A DNA stretch of 64,000 bases from Platanthera guangdongensis (taxonomy: Eukaryota; Streptophyta; Magnoliopsida; Asparagales; Orchidaceae): contig CM077162.1 in NCBI GenBank assembly GCA_039583875.1, forward strand, positions 53,037,675-53,101,674, in the 5' to 3' direction. The notes below the pieces were generated by a model. The model saw nothing but the letters and a program-made list of their open reading frames with translations. It ran no database searches and was not told the origin of the DNA. Positions 1 to 10,363 of the stretch are shown here, in pieces (position 1 is the stretch's first letter; every line of letters begins with the position of its first letter). The position numbers and the translations under genes are program-made.

Positions 1-1
1 T

Positions 2-652
2 CCACATCATTCTATATTTCCCTCATCAACTCCACTTATTGATGTTTCTCCACTTCAACAACCATCCACTGACACACCTTCTACTTCCATCCCTCCTGTC
101 TCACCATCCAGACCACCATCTCCTTCATACTCACCAATCCATATTTTTGAGGATACACCATCTCCACCTCCTCAATCACCTCTTCTATCACATCTACCAT
201 CACAAATTGTTGACAGAGATCAACTGCTGTCATCTCCAACTTTTGATCAACTCTCATCTCCATCTCCACAACACACTCCATCTTTTTCACCTCAAATTCA
301 TACATCTCCACCTCATTCCCATATTCAAGAAGATACTATCCTCCCTGATGTCTCAACCTCCAACATTCCAACCATTCCAACACCTTCAATTCCACAAGCA
401 TTCACCATATGTCCAACCTGCTCCATGCCATCCTCTTCTACTGCCAATCAACCTTCAGCATCTACTAATCTAAATGATTATATGTATGTTGATTTTTCTT
501 CTATTTCTGCTAAAATTCTTGACTTCATTACCCCCACACTCAAGAAACTCATAGAAGAAGTCATTGCTCCACTTGCTGATTCCATCAACACTCTTTCTGC
601 TCAGCTAGCTTCCTTCTCCACTGTCCCTTCTTTTAGGGGCCTGGGTTCATGA
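2..652 (+). pseudogene. Env-like ORF of the SIRE-type element, proline/serine-rich part
   Basis: One frame is open from base 2 to a TGA at 650-652, so the start lies outside the window. The product is rich in Pro, Ser, Thr and His, with many SP and PP dipeptides, and ends in a more regular helix-like stretch (AKILDFITPTLKKLIEEVI). There is no membrane segment or catalytic motif. Position after pol and before the PPT is where SIRE elements carry their extra env-like ORF. The function of such ORFs is unproven. The reading frame then shifts to the ORF at 675, so the original protein was probably longer. Confidence 0.5.
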
Positions 653-674
653 CTCTGAATCCAGACAGGGGGAG

Positions 675-1502
675 ATGTCCAATGAAGAAGCTCCAGCAGT
701 TCATGAAGAAGCTCTAGCAGAAACTCCAGCAGCAGTAATTCCAGAAGTTGCAGCAACAGATACAGAAATGCTTCCAATTTGTACAAATTTCTCAGCATCA
801 GATTTTTCAATTCCAGAAATCATCAATGTTGGTCATTTTATCATTAATCTCACAGTTGATATTTCTTCATTACATTATTCTTTTGATACAATTTCCAACA
901 GCAATTTACCAGTTTTTGATAATTATTCTAAAGCTATAGTCTGCTACACAACACCAGTAAGTCCTGTAATTTTGGAAGAACAAAGGACAAGTTTTACAGC
1001 TATTGAGAATATTACAGAACAAGTAATTGATATAGAACCAAAGGCTTTCTCACCTCCAACTTTTGGCTGGGTTGAATATCCCATGCCTTTACCAGTTTTT
1101 GATAATTATTCTAAAGCTATAGTTTGCTACACAACACCAGGAAGTCCTGTAATTTTGGAAGAACAAAGGACAAGTTTTACAGCTATTGAGAATATTACAG
1201 AACAAGTAATTGATATAGAACCAAAGGCTTTCTCACCTCCAACTTTTGGCTGGGCTGAATCTCCTATGCCCAATCTTGATGATTTTATGTTTGAAGACAT
1301 AGATACAAAAATTATAGAGCCACAGCCTCAGGCTGAAAAAGAAGATATAGTTGTACAGCCACAGGATGAGATAATGGATACAAATATACTGCCACAGGCT
1401 TCTCCAGCTATTTCTGCTGAAATGCTAAAACAAATTGATGCTCTATATGATCAGCCTGCTGAAGACTCTGATGATGATGATGATGATGATTCAGATGATT
1501 AA
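675..1502 (+). pseudogene. Env-like ORF continuation, acidic, with an internal 61-residue duplication
   Basis: The 275-codon frame starts at ATG 675 and stops at 1500-1502. The N-terminal part is rich in Glu, Ala and Pro. Residues of about 78-138 and 139-199 are two nearly identical 61-residue copies (each begins LPVFDNYSKAIVCY). The C-terminus is a run of Asp and Ser. No known domain was recognised. Right after the stop, another frame encodes a lysine-rich segment (KKRKAKKK) resembling a nuclear localisation signal, so the stop is probably a lesion in one longer ORF. It belongs to the 3' accessory region of the SIRE-type element. Confidence 0.5.
906..1271. repeat. 183-bp tandem duplication, two copies
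   Basis: Copies at 906-1088 and 1089-1271 differ at only a few sites. The period is 183 bp, a multiple of three, so the reading frame is kept through both copies. The high similarity suggests a recent event compared with the general decay of the element. Confidence 0.9.
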
Positions 1503-2131
1503 GAAGATTTTGGTTCTAAGAAGAGAAAAGCCAAGAAGAAGGTTCCCTCCAGGGCTGCTCCAAAACCTTCTCCAACTGTAGATACCCCTTACTATATTCT
1601 GCACAATATTACTCTCACTCCAGATACTCCTCACTGGATGTGATAATCTAAGAATGAGCTAAAACCTAGAAAAAGAGAAGGAGATACTCTCCACCTCCAC
1701 AATTCAGGAGAGGTCCTCATCCTCATCCTCCTCCAACAGCAGGATCAGCAGGAAGTGTTTCTCATAGGTCCACCTCTCACTCACAATCTTAAAGGTCTAC
1801 AACTTCGTATCATTCCAGACCATCTCAGAGAAGCAACAGACAACAACACAGATCTCAAAGCAGCAAACAACAGCATAAGAATCACAACAGCCAGCAGACA
1901 TCTCAAGATATTCAACAAGAAAAATCAAGTCCAGAAAGGCCATTGTCTCAAGTCTATGATCCAGAAATGGATCCTAATTTTAGAATGACCAGATTCAAGG
2001 AAATCATATCTCTTTCACAGATAAGGAAAGCCAGGGAAGAAGGAAAAGACTCTTCTCAGTTTTCAACAACGTCATCTTATAGGAAGAAAGAAATAGAAAG
2101 GTATGAAAATAAATTTTTTTTAAAATGTTGA
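1503..2131 (+). pseudogene. Decayed C-terminal part of the env-like ORF
   Basis: Short open stretches occur in changing frames. A basic segment (KKRKAKKK) follows directly after the stop at 1502, and a charged segment at 1943-2131 (reads FRMTRFKEIISLSQIRKARE) looks like a coiled-coil or helical tail. No domain was recognised. From 2132 to 2430 the DNA is AT-rich and has no coding signal; it is the 3' untranslated region before the PPT. Confidence 0.4.
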
Positions 2132-2430
2132 TACTTATATGAGTCTCCATCCAAAAGTAGTGGTACATAGAGCTACATCAGTCAAGATTCTTGGTGCTGA
2201 AGACATGAAGATGACTCAAAGAGAAGCAGAGGACCCCAAAAGAATAATGGTTTTCTCAAAGCCTGCTTCAAAGAAAAAGTTATAATTTTCTGCTTTTTGA
2301 ACATTATTATTGCTATATGTATTTATAAGACACAATTGTTTATATCTGCTTAAGTTCTATAAATATGTCAGATATTTTTATTGCTTTGTGATTTTCTTTG
2401 TTTTTATTTTTATAGTGACCTCACTCAAAT

Positions 2431-2440
2431 AGGGGGAGAT
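2431..2440 (+). other. Polypurine tract (plus-strand primer) of the SIRE-type element
   Basis: AGGGGGAGAT lies directly before the LTR start TGTTTGAACC. The same ten bases precede the 3' LTR of the complete SIRE element (38069-38078). Confidence 0.85.
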
Positions 2441-2619
2441 TGTTTGAACCCTACTTATAATTTTGGATAGGTTCACTATTAGGATTGCTTAGATGACCCA
2501 CTATGTATAGTCTAGGGTCATAAATTAGTTACAGGGTCTAGGTCAGTCACATGAGGTTAGATTGTTGGAACCTACCTTCAGAAGACTTTAGAGACAAGAC
2601 AGTTTAAAGTTTGCAAAAA

Positions 2620-2935
2620 TTCGCTCGATGATAGTTGAACTCAGCTTGACGATCGTCGATCTCAGATCAATGAACTCAGAGTTTCTTCTCTGAGTTGAGC
2701 TCGACGAAAGTCCAACTGAGATCGATAAACTGTGATCTTATATCAGAAGTTCAGCTCGACGAAGGACTATTTCAGTTCAACGAACTTGGAGCTCAGATTG
2801 GCAAGTATATTTTCTGTTCGACGATCTTGGAACTCAGCTTGACGAAGGAGAATTATCAGCACGACGAACTTGGAGCTCAGGTCTACAAAATCTTTACTGA
2901 GTTTGACAAACTCCTCCAGTTTCTGTTCGACTAAT
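2620..2935 (+). repeat. Array of TCGACGA-type motifs in the LTR U3
   Basis: Short degenerate repeats recur about every 20-40 bases, with a core of CTCGACGA or TTCGACGA alternating with GAACTCAG or TTGGAGCTCAG. The array ends about 270 bp before the TATA box. Similar placement of family-specific CpG motifs is seen in other LTRs of this window. Confidence 0.7.
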
Positions 2936-3202
2936 TTTCTCTGCAGTTTCTCAGTTTGACTAAAGCAGTTTGATTTCAGATATTAAGACAGTAATACTCT
3001 ATTAATTAATGATCAATATTCTTAAGAATATAGCCATTTCCTAGCAGCATTAATTACGAATTTGATAGAGTTATTACACTACCATATTTACTGAGACAGT
3101 TAGGGAAATATATTCAAGACAAAATCAGTCATTCCAACTCCCAGAAATTATGTAGAAGATTTCATGGAATTTAAAATTAAATGTGTTTAAATCTACAATC
3201 AA

Positions 3203-3210
3203 TATATAAA
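3203..3210 (+). promoter_or_regulatory. TATA box of the SIRE-type LTR
   Basis: TATATAAA lies in an AT-rich context, about 760 bp after the LTR start and downstream of the motif array, as expected for the U3/R boundary. Confidence 0.5.
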
Positions 3211-3599
3211 GAAAATTTTCAGAAGATTGCCAACTATAAGGAGAAGAAGAAAGAGAAAATCAGCAATTAAAAAACAAGATACAGAGACAGAAACATCTTC
3301 TTCTTCATCATCTGTTTCAAGCTTTTCTTCCAGCAACACATCTTCAATCTGAGACCAAAAAGTTCAATCTCTCAGAAAAATTTATTGGAAGAAGAAGTTT
3401 TCAACTTTGAAGACCTAAACCCTGAAGCAAAGCTTCCACTCCTGATCAGATTTGTACAACTCAGGGGGAGTTTTGACAACATCAACAAATTCACTAGTTT
3501 TCTCAGAGATTTGAGACAGAGAAGACAACATCACTCTTATTTTTCTTTCACTGTGTATAGGTTATAACTCCCTTCGAAAGTTAAACATTTTGGTTTTCA

Positions 3600-3780
3600 A
3601 GTCATCTGATCAAAAGACTTGGTTTGGTTTTTAGGCACCTGATCAAATGCTCAAAGGGTTGCTAGATCTCCCTTAGAAAATAGATCTTGTGGTGACAGGG
3701 CACATGATCAAAAACTTGTGATGACAGGGTACCTGATCAAAAACCTGTAGTGGGAGGGCACCTGAACAAAAAACTGAAGT
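3600..3780 (+). repeat. Degenerate ~30-bp repeats in LTR U5
   Basis: About five copies of a unit containing GCACCTGATCAAAA. It occupies the same place (just before GGGGAACCACTATAAA) as the 21-bp minisatellite in the other SIRE LTR at about 28684-28795, but the sequence is different. Confidence 0.7.
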
Positions 3781-3966
3781 GGATTCCTACAGTTTATTGG
3801 GGAACCACTATAAACTCCTTGTGTCGTCTGGTTGTTCTTTACTTTTTTTTATTTTTTGTGATGTGATACTTCTCTTTATTTATATATATATATATATATC
3901 ACCTATTTTAATCCGCTCTAAAAATAAAGTAAAATTTAAAAATACTCTATTCACCCGCCTCTAAAG

Positions 3967-4518
3967 TTAGTTAGATCTATCCACACTTTCAAACTCTCCC
4001 TCCTCAATTGTCGGATGAAATAGCTCTGACAAAGTCCCCTTTCCTCGGGGTCCAAACTTGGTCAACCGATCGGCTGCTTCATTCTCCTCCCTAGGGATAT
4101 ACTGGATTGAGAATGTTCGGAACTCACTAATAATCACCCTCACCTTGGTTAAGTATTTGATGAGGGTGGGCTCCCAGGCTTCGTATTCACCTCCGATCTG
4201 CGACGCTACCACTAACGAATCGATAAGCACTTCTACATCATGAATCTCGAGTTCCATGGACAATCGCAACCCGGCTATGACGGCTTCATACTCCGTATGA
4301 TTGTTTATGACCGGAAAGTGCAGCACCACCGCCTGCTCTATGGTGACCCCTTGAGGACTTACCAACACCACCCCTCCCCCCAGGGAATGCTTGCCCAAGG
4401 CTCCATCAACAAACATCTTCCACGCCTCCCACGACAGTGACTTCTCTCCCTCCACCTCTACGACATAGTCAGCCAAGAAGTCGGCCACTGTCTGTGCCTT
4501 GATGGAGAGCCTTGGCAC
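3967..4518 (-). pseudogene. Tat-type additional (archaeal-like) RNase H domain
   Basis: About 180 residues. The first acidic motif is FVDGALG with the glycine-rich turn GGGVVLVSP, followed by NHTEYEAVIAGL (second acidic residue), DSLVVASQI (third) and the C-terminal REENEAADRLTK. These are the hallmarks of the RVT_3/archaeal-type RNase H found after RT-RNase H in Tat elements. The domain would degrade the RNA strand of the RNA-DNA hybrid. It is in frame with the upstream RNase H except for a stop near 4549. The ORF ends at 3967, exactly at the junction with the neighbouring LTR. Confidence 0.85.
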
Positions 4519-4551
4519 ATAAGAGATGTCAAACTCATTGAGCTCGATAGA

Positions 4552-5052
4552 TCACTTGGCCAATCGTCCCAAGTGCTCTACCCCCTCGAAAATATTGCGT
4601 CGGGGATTGTCTGTCACCACCTTGATTGAATGGGCTTGGAAATACGACCTAAGCTTCCTGGCCGAGATGATCAAGGAGAAATCCAACTTTTCTAGGATGG
4701 GGTAGCGGAGCTCCGCCTTCTTCAAGATCCTGCTGACATAGTAGATTGATAGCTGCTTCTTCCCTTCTTCCCTTACCAACACAGAACTCACGGCCTCTGC
4801 CCCTACCCCAAGATATAGAACTAGATCCTCCCCCTCCTTCGGGCTCTGAAGGAGTGACGCTTGAGAAAGTTGACCCTTCAATGCATGGAAGGCCTCCTCG
4901 CATTCCCTTGTCCATTCGAACTTTTGGTTTTCCCAAAGCACCTTAAATAATGGTGAACACTTTTTCCCGGCTTGGGAGAGAAATCGACTCAACCTGGCGA
5001 GTTTGCTCGTCAAACGTTGAACCTCTTTGGTGTTGCATGGTGATTCCAACAT
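4552..5052 (-). pseudogene. RT C-terminal part plus RNase H of the Tat element
   Basis: The frame covers the RT connection region (TKEVQRLTSKLARLSRFLSQ, then FEWTRECEEAFHALKGQL) and the first RNase H (YLGVGAEAVSSVLVREEG, YYVSRILKKAELRYPILEKL). The order matches gypsy polymerases. The usual acidic residue in the first RNase H motif is not obvious (YLGVG), so this copy is probably catalytically dead. In Tat elements this is the vestigial RNase H and the archaeal-type domain follows. Confidence 0.8.
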
Positions 5053-5783
5053 AATAATGGCCTTTACATTATTGGGATTAGGCTCTACCCCTGCTGGGGT
5101 CAGAAGGTGTCCAAGGAACTTGCCTCAGCTCGCCTCAAAGACGCACTTCTGGGGGTTCAGCCTCATCTTGAACTTTCACAGGGTTGCGAATGTCTCCTCT
5201 AGGTCGAGTAGGTGTGAACCCATATCCCCACTCTTCACCATGAGATCGTCAACATAGACCTCCAGGTTCCTACCCCTGCATTCTTTAGCCCGAAGGGCAT
5301 CATTTTGTAGCTGAAACATCCCTCCTTTGTGATGAAGGAGACATCCTTGACGTCGGGGGGATGCATTTGAATCTAGTGGAAACCTGAAAAAGCATCCAAA
5401 AAACTCATGATAGAAAAACTGATGGCTGAATCAACCAGTGCGTCGATCCGACGCAGGGGATAGAAATCCTTAGGGCATGATTTATTATGCAAGGAAAAAT
5501 CTACACACATACTCCACCTCTCATCTCCTTTTTTTACCATTACCACATTGGAGACCCAGCCTGGATACTGGATCTCCGAGATAAAACATGCATTGATAAG
5601 CTTCTTGACCTCCTCACGGATGGGTTCCTCCAGCTTGGTGGCGAAGGTCCTCATATTTTGGCGGATGGGACGCATCTTGGGGTCCAGGTTCAGACGGTGG
5701 CACGCCACATCCGCATCAATGTCCGACATGTCTGCCGCGCTCCAGGAGAAGTCGTCGACGTTCTTCTGGATGTAGTCCTGCAT
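5053..5783 (-). pseudogene. Reverse transcriptase of the Tat element, with stops and frameshifts
   Basis: 5373-5783 encodes the linker and the fingers/palm start (CHRLNLDPKMRPIRQNMR, VVMVKKGDERWSMCVDF, DALVDSAISFSIMSFLDAFS). A stop directly follows the DAFSGFH motif at about 5373. Reading on, 5270-5370 encodes the IQMHP, GCFSYKMMPFGLKNAG block. A shifted frame at about 5235-5265 gives VYVDDLMVKS with the catalytic YVDD. There is at least one in-frame stop and one frameshift. This is the RNA/DNA-dependent DNA polymerase of the element. Confidence 0.8.
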
Positions 5784-6243
5784 CCTCGCTGGTCTTCAGG
5801 GCTCAGGCCGCCACTGATTTGCACCCTCTCTGCCTTTCCCGCCTTAGTGGAGACCTCCAGCTCCACTACCGGCTCCATCCGGGACTGCTCTCTACCGGCT
5901 CCATCCGGGACTGCTCTCTACCGGCTCTCTCCTCCTCCTCCTGCCTAAACTCTTCCTCCCCTCTTATTTCCTCAACCTTCATCGCTTCCAACAGGCTTTC
6001 CCCCGACAACTCCACTTCTCCACCTTCTTGGGCATCACCCCCAGCTTCCCCTTCTCCCTGTTCCTCCTCCGCAGCCTTCTCTCCAGCCTCACCTAGGCTC
6101 ATCTCTCCATCCTCTGCTGCTTCCTCCTGTATCTCCATCTCCTTCTCCAGCTCCTCAACCTCTGCCATCCAGGAAATGGTGTTGACGACAGTCACATAGC
6201 ACTGCCTCGCCACCTTTGGATCCCCTCTGATTCGGACCTGCAC
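5784..6243 (-). pseudogene. Glutamate-rich linker between protease and RT
   Basis: The minus frame at 5866-6243 starts with a segment typical of Tat polyproteins just after protease (GDPKVARQCYVTVVN) and continues as a very Glu/Gly-rich tract. A 27-bp direct duplication at about 5872-5925 repeats the codons for SRMEPVE-like residues. No catalytic motif. The gap 6244-6346 is also coding-like but shifted. Confidence 0.6.
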
Positions 6244-6346
6244 TTTTCCACTACTGAACTTGAGACATTGATGAAACGAGGAGGGGACTCAACGAAAGGC
6301 GCTGATGAGAGGGCACCCAAAGATTGCGTCGTAGCTGCTCGGAGCA

Positions 6347-6628
6347 TCAACGATGATGAACCGACAATTCCTTGACACCCTCCAACGTCACATGTAGTCC
6401 CACGCCTCCTTCAACTTCCTTCATCTCCCCCGAGAACCCAAACAACGGCCCATCCGAGGCTAAAACCCTCCGAGCCTCCAACTTCATCTCATCGAAAGCT
6501 TTTTTGAAGATCACGTTCATGGAGCTCGCATTGTCTACCAAAATCCTGGAGACCGTGAAATTCTCTACTGTCATTTGGATCACCAAGACGTCACAGAATG
6601 GGTCTTCGTAGTCAGGCATGTCTCTCAC
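6347..6628 (-). pseudogene. Aspartic protease of the Tat element
   Basis: The product contains ILVDNASSMNVIF, the active-site region of retrotransposon aspartic proteases (D-x-x-S; Asn-Ala replace the usual Thr-Gly, as is common in Tat-lineage copies). It is followed by ASDGPLFGFSGEMKEVEGG, the flap-side segment. This enzyme would cleave the gag-pol polyprotein. It lies between the zinc-finger region and RT as expected. The short frame and flanking frameshifts show decay. Confidence 0.75.
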
Positions 6629-6760
6629 CGAGAAAGTGATTTTCTCCTCTTGGGGGGGGGGGACTCAGGGAGGTCGAGGCGATGCTCCTTCTGTATATGT
6701 TTGGAAGCTCCCATTACGGGTGGCCTCAATACCCACTCACCCATGGATCACTCTGATCCC

Positions 6761-7356
6761 TCATCGGGCTCCCACATTAACCCGATCCTCATACCTATCT
6801 TCTCCTCTTACTGGCAGAACTTCCTCAATCATCACGGGCGGCTGCTGTTGAACTTGCCCCCTAGCCCCTCTCATCTCCAAAAACTCCGGGCAGGTGACCG
6901 TTGCATGACCCTCCTCCTGATGACAATCAAAGAAAGCCAACGCCACCCTGCCTTCTCTTCTCCTCACTCCTCCCCGAGATCCTCTCCTTCCTCCTCGTCC
7001 CATGACGATCTCTATAGCCTCCTGCTGCGGTGGGAGGGGGGCCATCTGTCCTTGTCTCCAAGCCGGCTGATTGGACCTCCTTTGCTCGCGGAAGTTGTCC
7101 CTTCCTTGGAAACCTCCACCCTGCCCCTGGGGGTGACGTTCCTGGGGCCTCCAGCCTAACATGTTGTTCGGCTCACGCAGCCCCCAACCTTGGTACTGCC
7201 CATGTCCTCGGGGATGCTCCCTTCTTCTCTCATCTCTCTACTCCCTCTGCCCCCTACTCCTGGCACCTTTACATCCTCCTCCGCCAACTTGTCCAACTTC
7301 TTTGCGAATGCCGGGTTGGCCGCCTCGATCTCGATCTCCTTCGCCGACCTCTCCAT
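6761..7356 (-). pseudogene. Gag C-terminal region with degenerate zinc finger
   Basis: Two overlapping minus frames (7156-7356 and 6761-7162) encode an Arg/Gly/Gln-rich nucleic-acid-binding region and DCHQEEGHATVTC. Tat gags normally carry a C-x-x-H-type finger of the form CxFHxxxGHxTxxC. Here the first cysteine is displaced, so zinc binding is doubtful. The frameshift is at about 7156-7162. Confidence 0.65.
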
Positions 7357-8183
7357 CAGATCCTCGAATGAGAGGGGAGAAATCTCTCCAGCTCCATGTT
7401 AAAAAAGCTTGACCTTAACCCGAGGGTGAAGGCAAGCATCACGGTGTATCCTAGCATCTCCTGAACCTGCAAAATCTCCTCCTGGAACCTATCAACATAG
7501 TATCCCAGTGTATCCTCCGGCCTCCGCATGATGGAAAACAAGCATTCTGTAGACTTCTTCCTCTTCTTTGACGTCGAGAACCTCAACAAAAATCCTCGGC
7601 GTAAATCCCCAAAGCAATAAATAGAGCTTGCAGGGACTTGATGGAACTCGTTCCTCGCCTTATCCTTTAGAGTGATGGCAAAGAGCTGACACTTGAAGGC
7701 ATCAAACATCTGTCTTATGGAAACGACGTCCTCGAACCACTGCACATGCTGCATGGGGTCGTCTCTACCTGTGTAGTAGGACATGTTTGGCTCCCGGAAA
7801 CCCTCTGGAACCGGAGCCGAAATGATAAGTTCACTAAAAGGGCTCCGACCAACAGCTTGCCGAGAGGGAGTGTCCCGCGACCTTGGCTCGCTAGCCCTGT
7901 CCGCACTGGCCTGCCCAGGAAAAAGCTCCCGCCCGGCAACATCCCTCTCGAAAACTTCCGCCAGAACCTCCTTCCCAGGACGCTGCCCGGGAGCATTTTC
8001 GCCTAGTGATGGGGCTGCAACCACCGGAATCGAGGGCATTTCCCACTCACTCCTTGCCGAGAAGGCCATGTGAATGGTATGCAGGACTTCCCGCCTGAAG
8101 TCCTCCAGCATCCCCAACGTCACCCCTCTTCCCCGAGCGGGGGAACCTCCTGAACCAGCTCCTTCGCCTTCAACTCCAGCCAT
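7356..8183 (-). pseudogene. Gag (capsid-like) of the Tat element
   Basis: 275 residues from ATG 8183. The N-terminus is Gly/Arg-rich and variable. Residues of about 125-275 carry the retrotransposon gag domain with the Tat signature YYTGRDDPMQHVQWFEDVV, then FAITLKDKARNEF, DLRRGFLLRFS and YVDRFQEEILQVQ. Gag would form the cytoplasmic particle. The start is about 60 bp inside the LTR end, leaving room for primer site and leader. The frame ends early relative to the family, and the rest continues in other frames downstream. Confidence 0.8.
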
Positions 8184-8505
8184 GAGACTTCGCTTGAGAC
8201 TTTCATGTGTTAGCTACGGTCCACGCTCACCGCACCAGAAAATGTTGAAACCAAAAACTGGCTTCAACGAGAGTTCAGACCTTGGGGTGTACCCAACACC
8301 TACTACTCTCAAGCAAAGACCCCTAACTGGCAACAAAGAACCGAGAACTGACCCTAAGCCTCAGCTGGGAGGTCCTTCCATTAACCCGGAAGATCTCTGA
8401 GCACTTCCCCTCCTTATCCAATCGCTGAGCTAGAAGCCCCTCAGAAAACAGTTGCTGGATTGAAGAAAATATGAAAAGCCCTGCCTTCTGAGGTACCCCA
8501 TGGGT

Positions 8506-8515
8506 CTATTTATAG
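8506..8515 (-). promoter_or_regulatory. TATA box in the Tat 5' LTR
   Basis: The minus strand reads CTATAAATAG, about 537 bp into the LTR. The same ten bases serve as TATA box in the SIRE, Tat-like and copia B LTRs. Confidence 0.6.
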
Positions 8516-8528
8516 ATTTTTTGTGTTT

Positions 8529-8636
8529 GGTCTGCCAACAGCGTAGCTTCGCTGTTCCAAAGAGCTATTTGCAGCCCAAAATGGTCTGCCAACAGCCAAA
8601 CTCCGCTGTTCTGAGGAGCTATTTGCAGACCAAAGG
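8529..8636. repeat. 54-bp direct duplication in the Tat LTR U3
   Basis: Units 8529-8582 and 8583-8636 both start GGTCTGCCAACAGC and end with AGCTATTTGCAGNCCAAA. Each holds a small inverted repeat (CAACAG...CTGTT). On the minus strand the units lie just upstream of the TATA box. Confidence 0.8.
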
Positions 8637-9051
8637 GCATGCAGGTAATTTCTCCTCTGGATCACACTGGGCGGGAACCCTTCCGTCATTATGTAGGCCT
8701 TCCACCTACCCTGGGCTATAGACCCTCCCGGCTCCCCCTATCAGGAACTTGGGTACAAGCCGTGAGGTGTTGAGATTGCCGAGTGGCGAGGTGAAACTCA
8801 ATGCCAAGAGTTGGCCTCACCACACGCCACGAGCTTAGGGGATCTCGCTCGCATAGGCGCAAGCCTTCCCGCGTTTCCCGGGCGGGAACCCTTTCGGTTG
8901 TCTATTTGCTAGACCCAACTTCTAGCCTAAGGCTAGCACAAGGCTAACCTAATCCTAGTCCTTGGGGTGTCTAGGTCCCACCCAACGAATATGAGGTTGT
9001 GCAGCGACATGTTTGGGGGCGTGAACCTAAAACAATAGTGTTTCATCAACA

Positions 9052-10126
9052 TTCTTTATCAACTACACTAAATAAAATTTAGGAGAAAATATATAATAAT
9101 AAAGAACAGATTTTCTGTGCGGTACCCCCACGGAAGATCGGTGAGAGATCTTTTTTAAGTTCAAATATACAACTTGATTTTCATTGATTGTAAAAATGGA
9201 CTGGATTTTAGTTCAAAAAATGAACTGGATTTTTAGTTCAAAAAATGAACCTTTTTACAGTTGTATTTTCACCCCAAAATATAGTCATGTGGGTACTTAA
9301 AATAAACATAAAAATACATCAAATTTCATGACTTATTTTTGTGAAAAAAACAAAAAAAACATAGGAGAATTTTGTATTTCCCCCACGGAAAAATTACGGA
9401 ATAATAAATGCCTATATGAGGTCACAATAGTACCTTTGATCGATCAATTTCTCTATAGGCAGCGCGAACAACAATAATACTACTGTCAAACATTGTGCAG
9501 TGAAAATATCTAGTGAAGCAGAAGTATTGTCTCTACCTGAAGCTGGATACAAAGAGACATGAGCGATCTATGATATTGTCATGCCCTCACAGGAAAATCC
9601 AAGTACACCGTCAATCATATATTATAGTACGTTAATATAAAACCCATTACCTATAAATTTCGGTTGATATAAAATAAACTAAAATAATACAAAACACAAT
9701 AAATTAGAAGTATAAGTAAGAAAAGTAAAATAAATTCAAAAATATATAATGGGTGAGAAAATTAAATTTTCAAAATAAAAATTATTGGATAATGCCATCA
9801 ATTTTATTTGGAAGATCATCACGTTGATATATAATTTATTTTCCAACATATTTTTGATATTTGCATTAATATGATGTCATAATTTATTATTATTATTTTT
9901 AAAAATTTCGTTTGGCGCAACATTTTTGCTTGGGTGAGCTTGGGAATAAACGCCATCATCAATAAATACATGTTTGACGTGACAACGGTTATGACCGCCG
10001 CCTAGAAAAAAACTAGTTTTGAACACAGAAGTGAATGAAGTTCGATATGTGAGGTTGGGTGTTCACAAAGGACGATTCAAATCACCGCGTTCACGGCCGC
10101 TACCGTCGTGCCAAACTGGCTCCTAA
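9052..10126. other. AT-rich DNA without recognisable gene
   Basis: No coding frame, RNA gene or element end was recognised. There are runs such as GAACTGGATTTT repeated near 9200-9240 and a duplicated string CCCCCACGGAA (9125 and 9379). It is probably decayed repeat DNA. Confidence 0.5.
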
Positions 10127-10363
10127 GGGTCTGTTTGGGGTGGCAGAGGGCTTCCTGGGCAGCGGAGAAAGACGCGGAACACCACCGCGATGACTGACTG
10201 GAAGGAGGAGGTTTGGTTCGGACACAACCGTTTTTCCTGTTTCGTACGGGAAAGATCAGCTTGGCGGTGCGAATAGGTGGAAAGTCAAACAGCACACGCC
10301 AGAGGCGGTGCAATTACCTGGAAGGCTGGAACAGAACGGAAGCCCGGCCGCCCCAAACTGAGC
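10127..10363. mobile_element. Tourist/Harbinger-like MITE candidate (237 bp)
   Basis: The left end reads GGGTCTGTTTGGGGTGGC and the right end is its imperfect reverse complement (GCCGCCCCAAACTGAGC). The flanking trinucleotides are TAA (10124-10126) and TTA (10364-10366), fitting the TWA target preference of PIF/Harbinger but not identical. The interior is GC-richer than the flanks and has no credible ORF. Confidence 0.55.

Larger units (their letters stand above)
1..3965 (+). mobile_element. SIRE-type Ty1-copia retrotransposon, 3' part only
   Basis: The window opens inside the env-like region of a plus-strand SIRE/Maximus-type element. In order I see decayed env-like ORFs (2-2131), an AT-rich untranslated stretch, a polypurine tract at 2431-2440 and a long LTR beginning TGTTTGAACC at 2441. 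Polymerase and the 5' LTR lie left of the window. The PPT followed by TG, and the U5 string GGGGAACCACTATAAA near 3799, are shared with the complete SIRE element at 27021-40105, which supports the lineage call. The LTR nucleotide sequence otherwise differs, so this is another family. The right end abuts minus-strand gypsy sequence at about 3966. Confidence 0.75.
2441..3965 (+). repeat. 3' LTR of the SIRE-type element
   Basis: About 1.5 kb. It starts TG after the PPT and carries a TCGACGA-type motif array (about 2620-2935), a TATA box (3203-3210), a short-unit repeat (about 3600-3780), the SIRE U5 string GGGGAACCACTATAAA (about 3799) and a (TA)n run near 3882-3898. The right end is uncertain. 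A stretch similar to the end of the other SIRE LTR (ATTCACCCGCCTCTA) sits at about 3948-3962, but its last ~25 bases are not recognisable. Confidence 0.7.
3966..9051 (-). mobile_element. Tat-lineage Ty3-gypsy retrotransposon, 5' LTR to archaeal-type RNase H, truncated
   Basis: Read on the minus strand: 5' LTR (9051-8243), leader, gag, degenerate zinc finger, protease, acidic linker, RT, RNase H and an extra RNase H of archaeal type. The second RNase H is diagnostic of the Tat lineage (Ogre/Retand/Tat). The sequence ends at 3966, before integrase; integrase and the 3' LTR are absent from the window. Either the SIRE-type element inserted here and the rest lies to the left, or this is a deletion junction. 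Several stops and frameshifts show it is inactive. Confidence 0.85.
8243..9051 (-). repeat. 5' LTR of the Tat element (809 bp)
   Basis: On the minus strand it begins TGTTGATGAAAC at 9051 and ends GGTTTCAACA at 8243, so the ends form the usual short TG...CA inverted repeat. It holds a TATA box on the minus strand (8506-8515) and a 54-bp direct duplication. Directly after its end comes a primer-site-like stretch (TTTTCTGGTGCGGTGAGC on the minus strand). The flanking five bases at 9052 are TTCTT; the matching duplication is not in the window. Confidence 0.8.

Noticed and set aside
39..473. 144-codon His/Leu-rich frame at the window start
   Set aside because: It is the shifted reading of the Pro/Ser-rich frame that is open from base 2; the His/Leu composition is typical of a wrong frame of such DNA.
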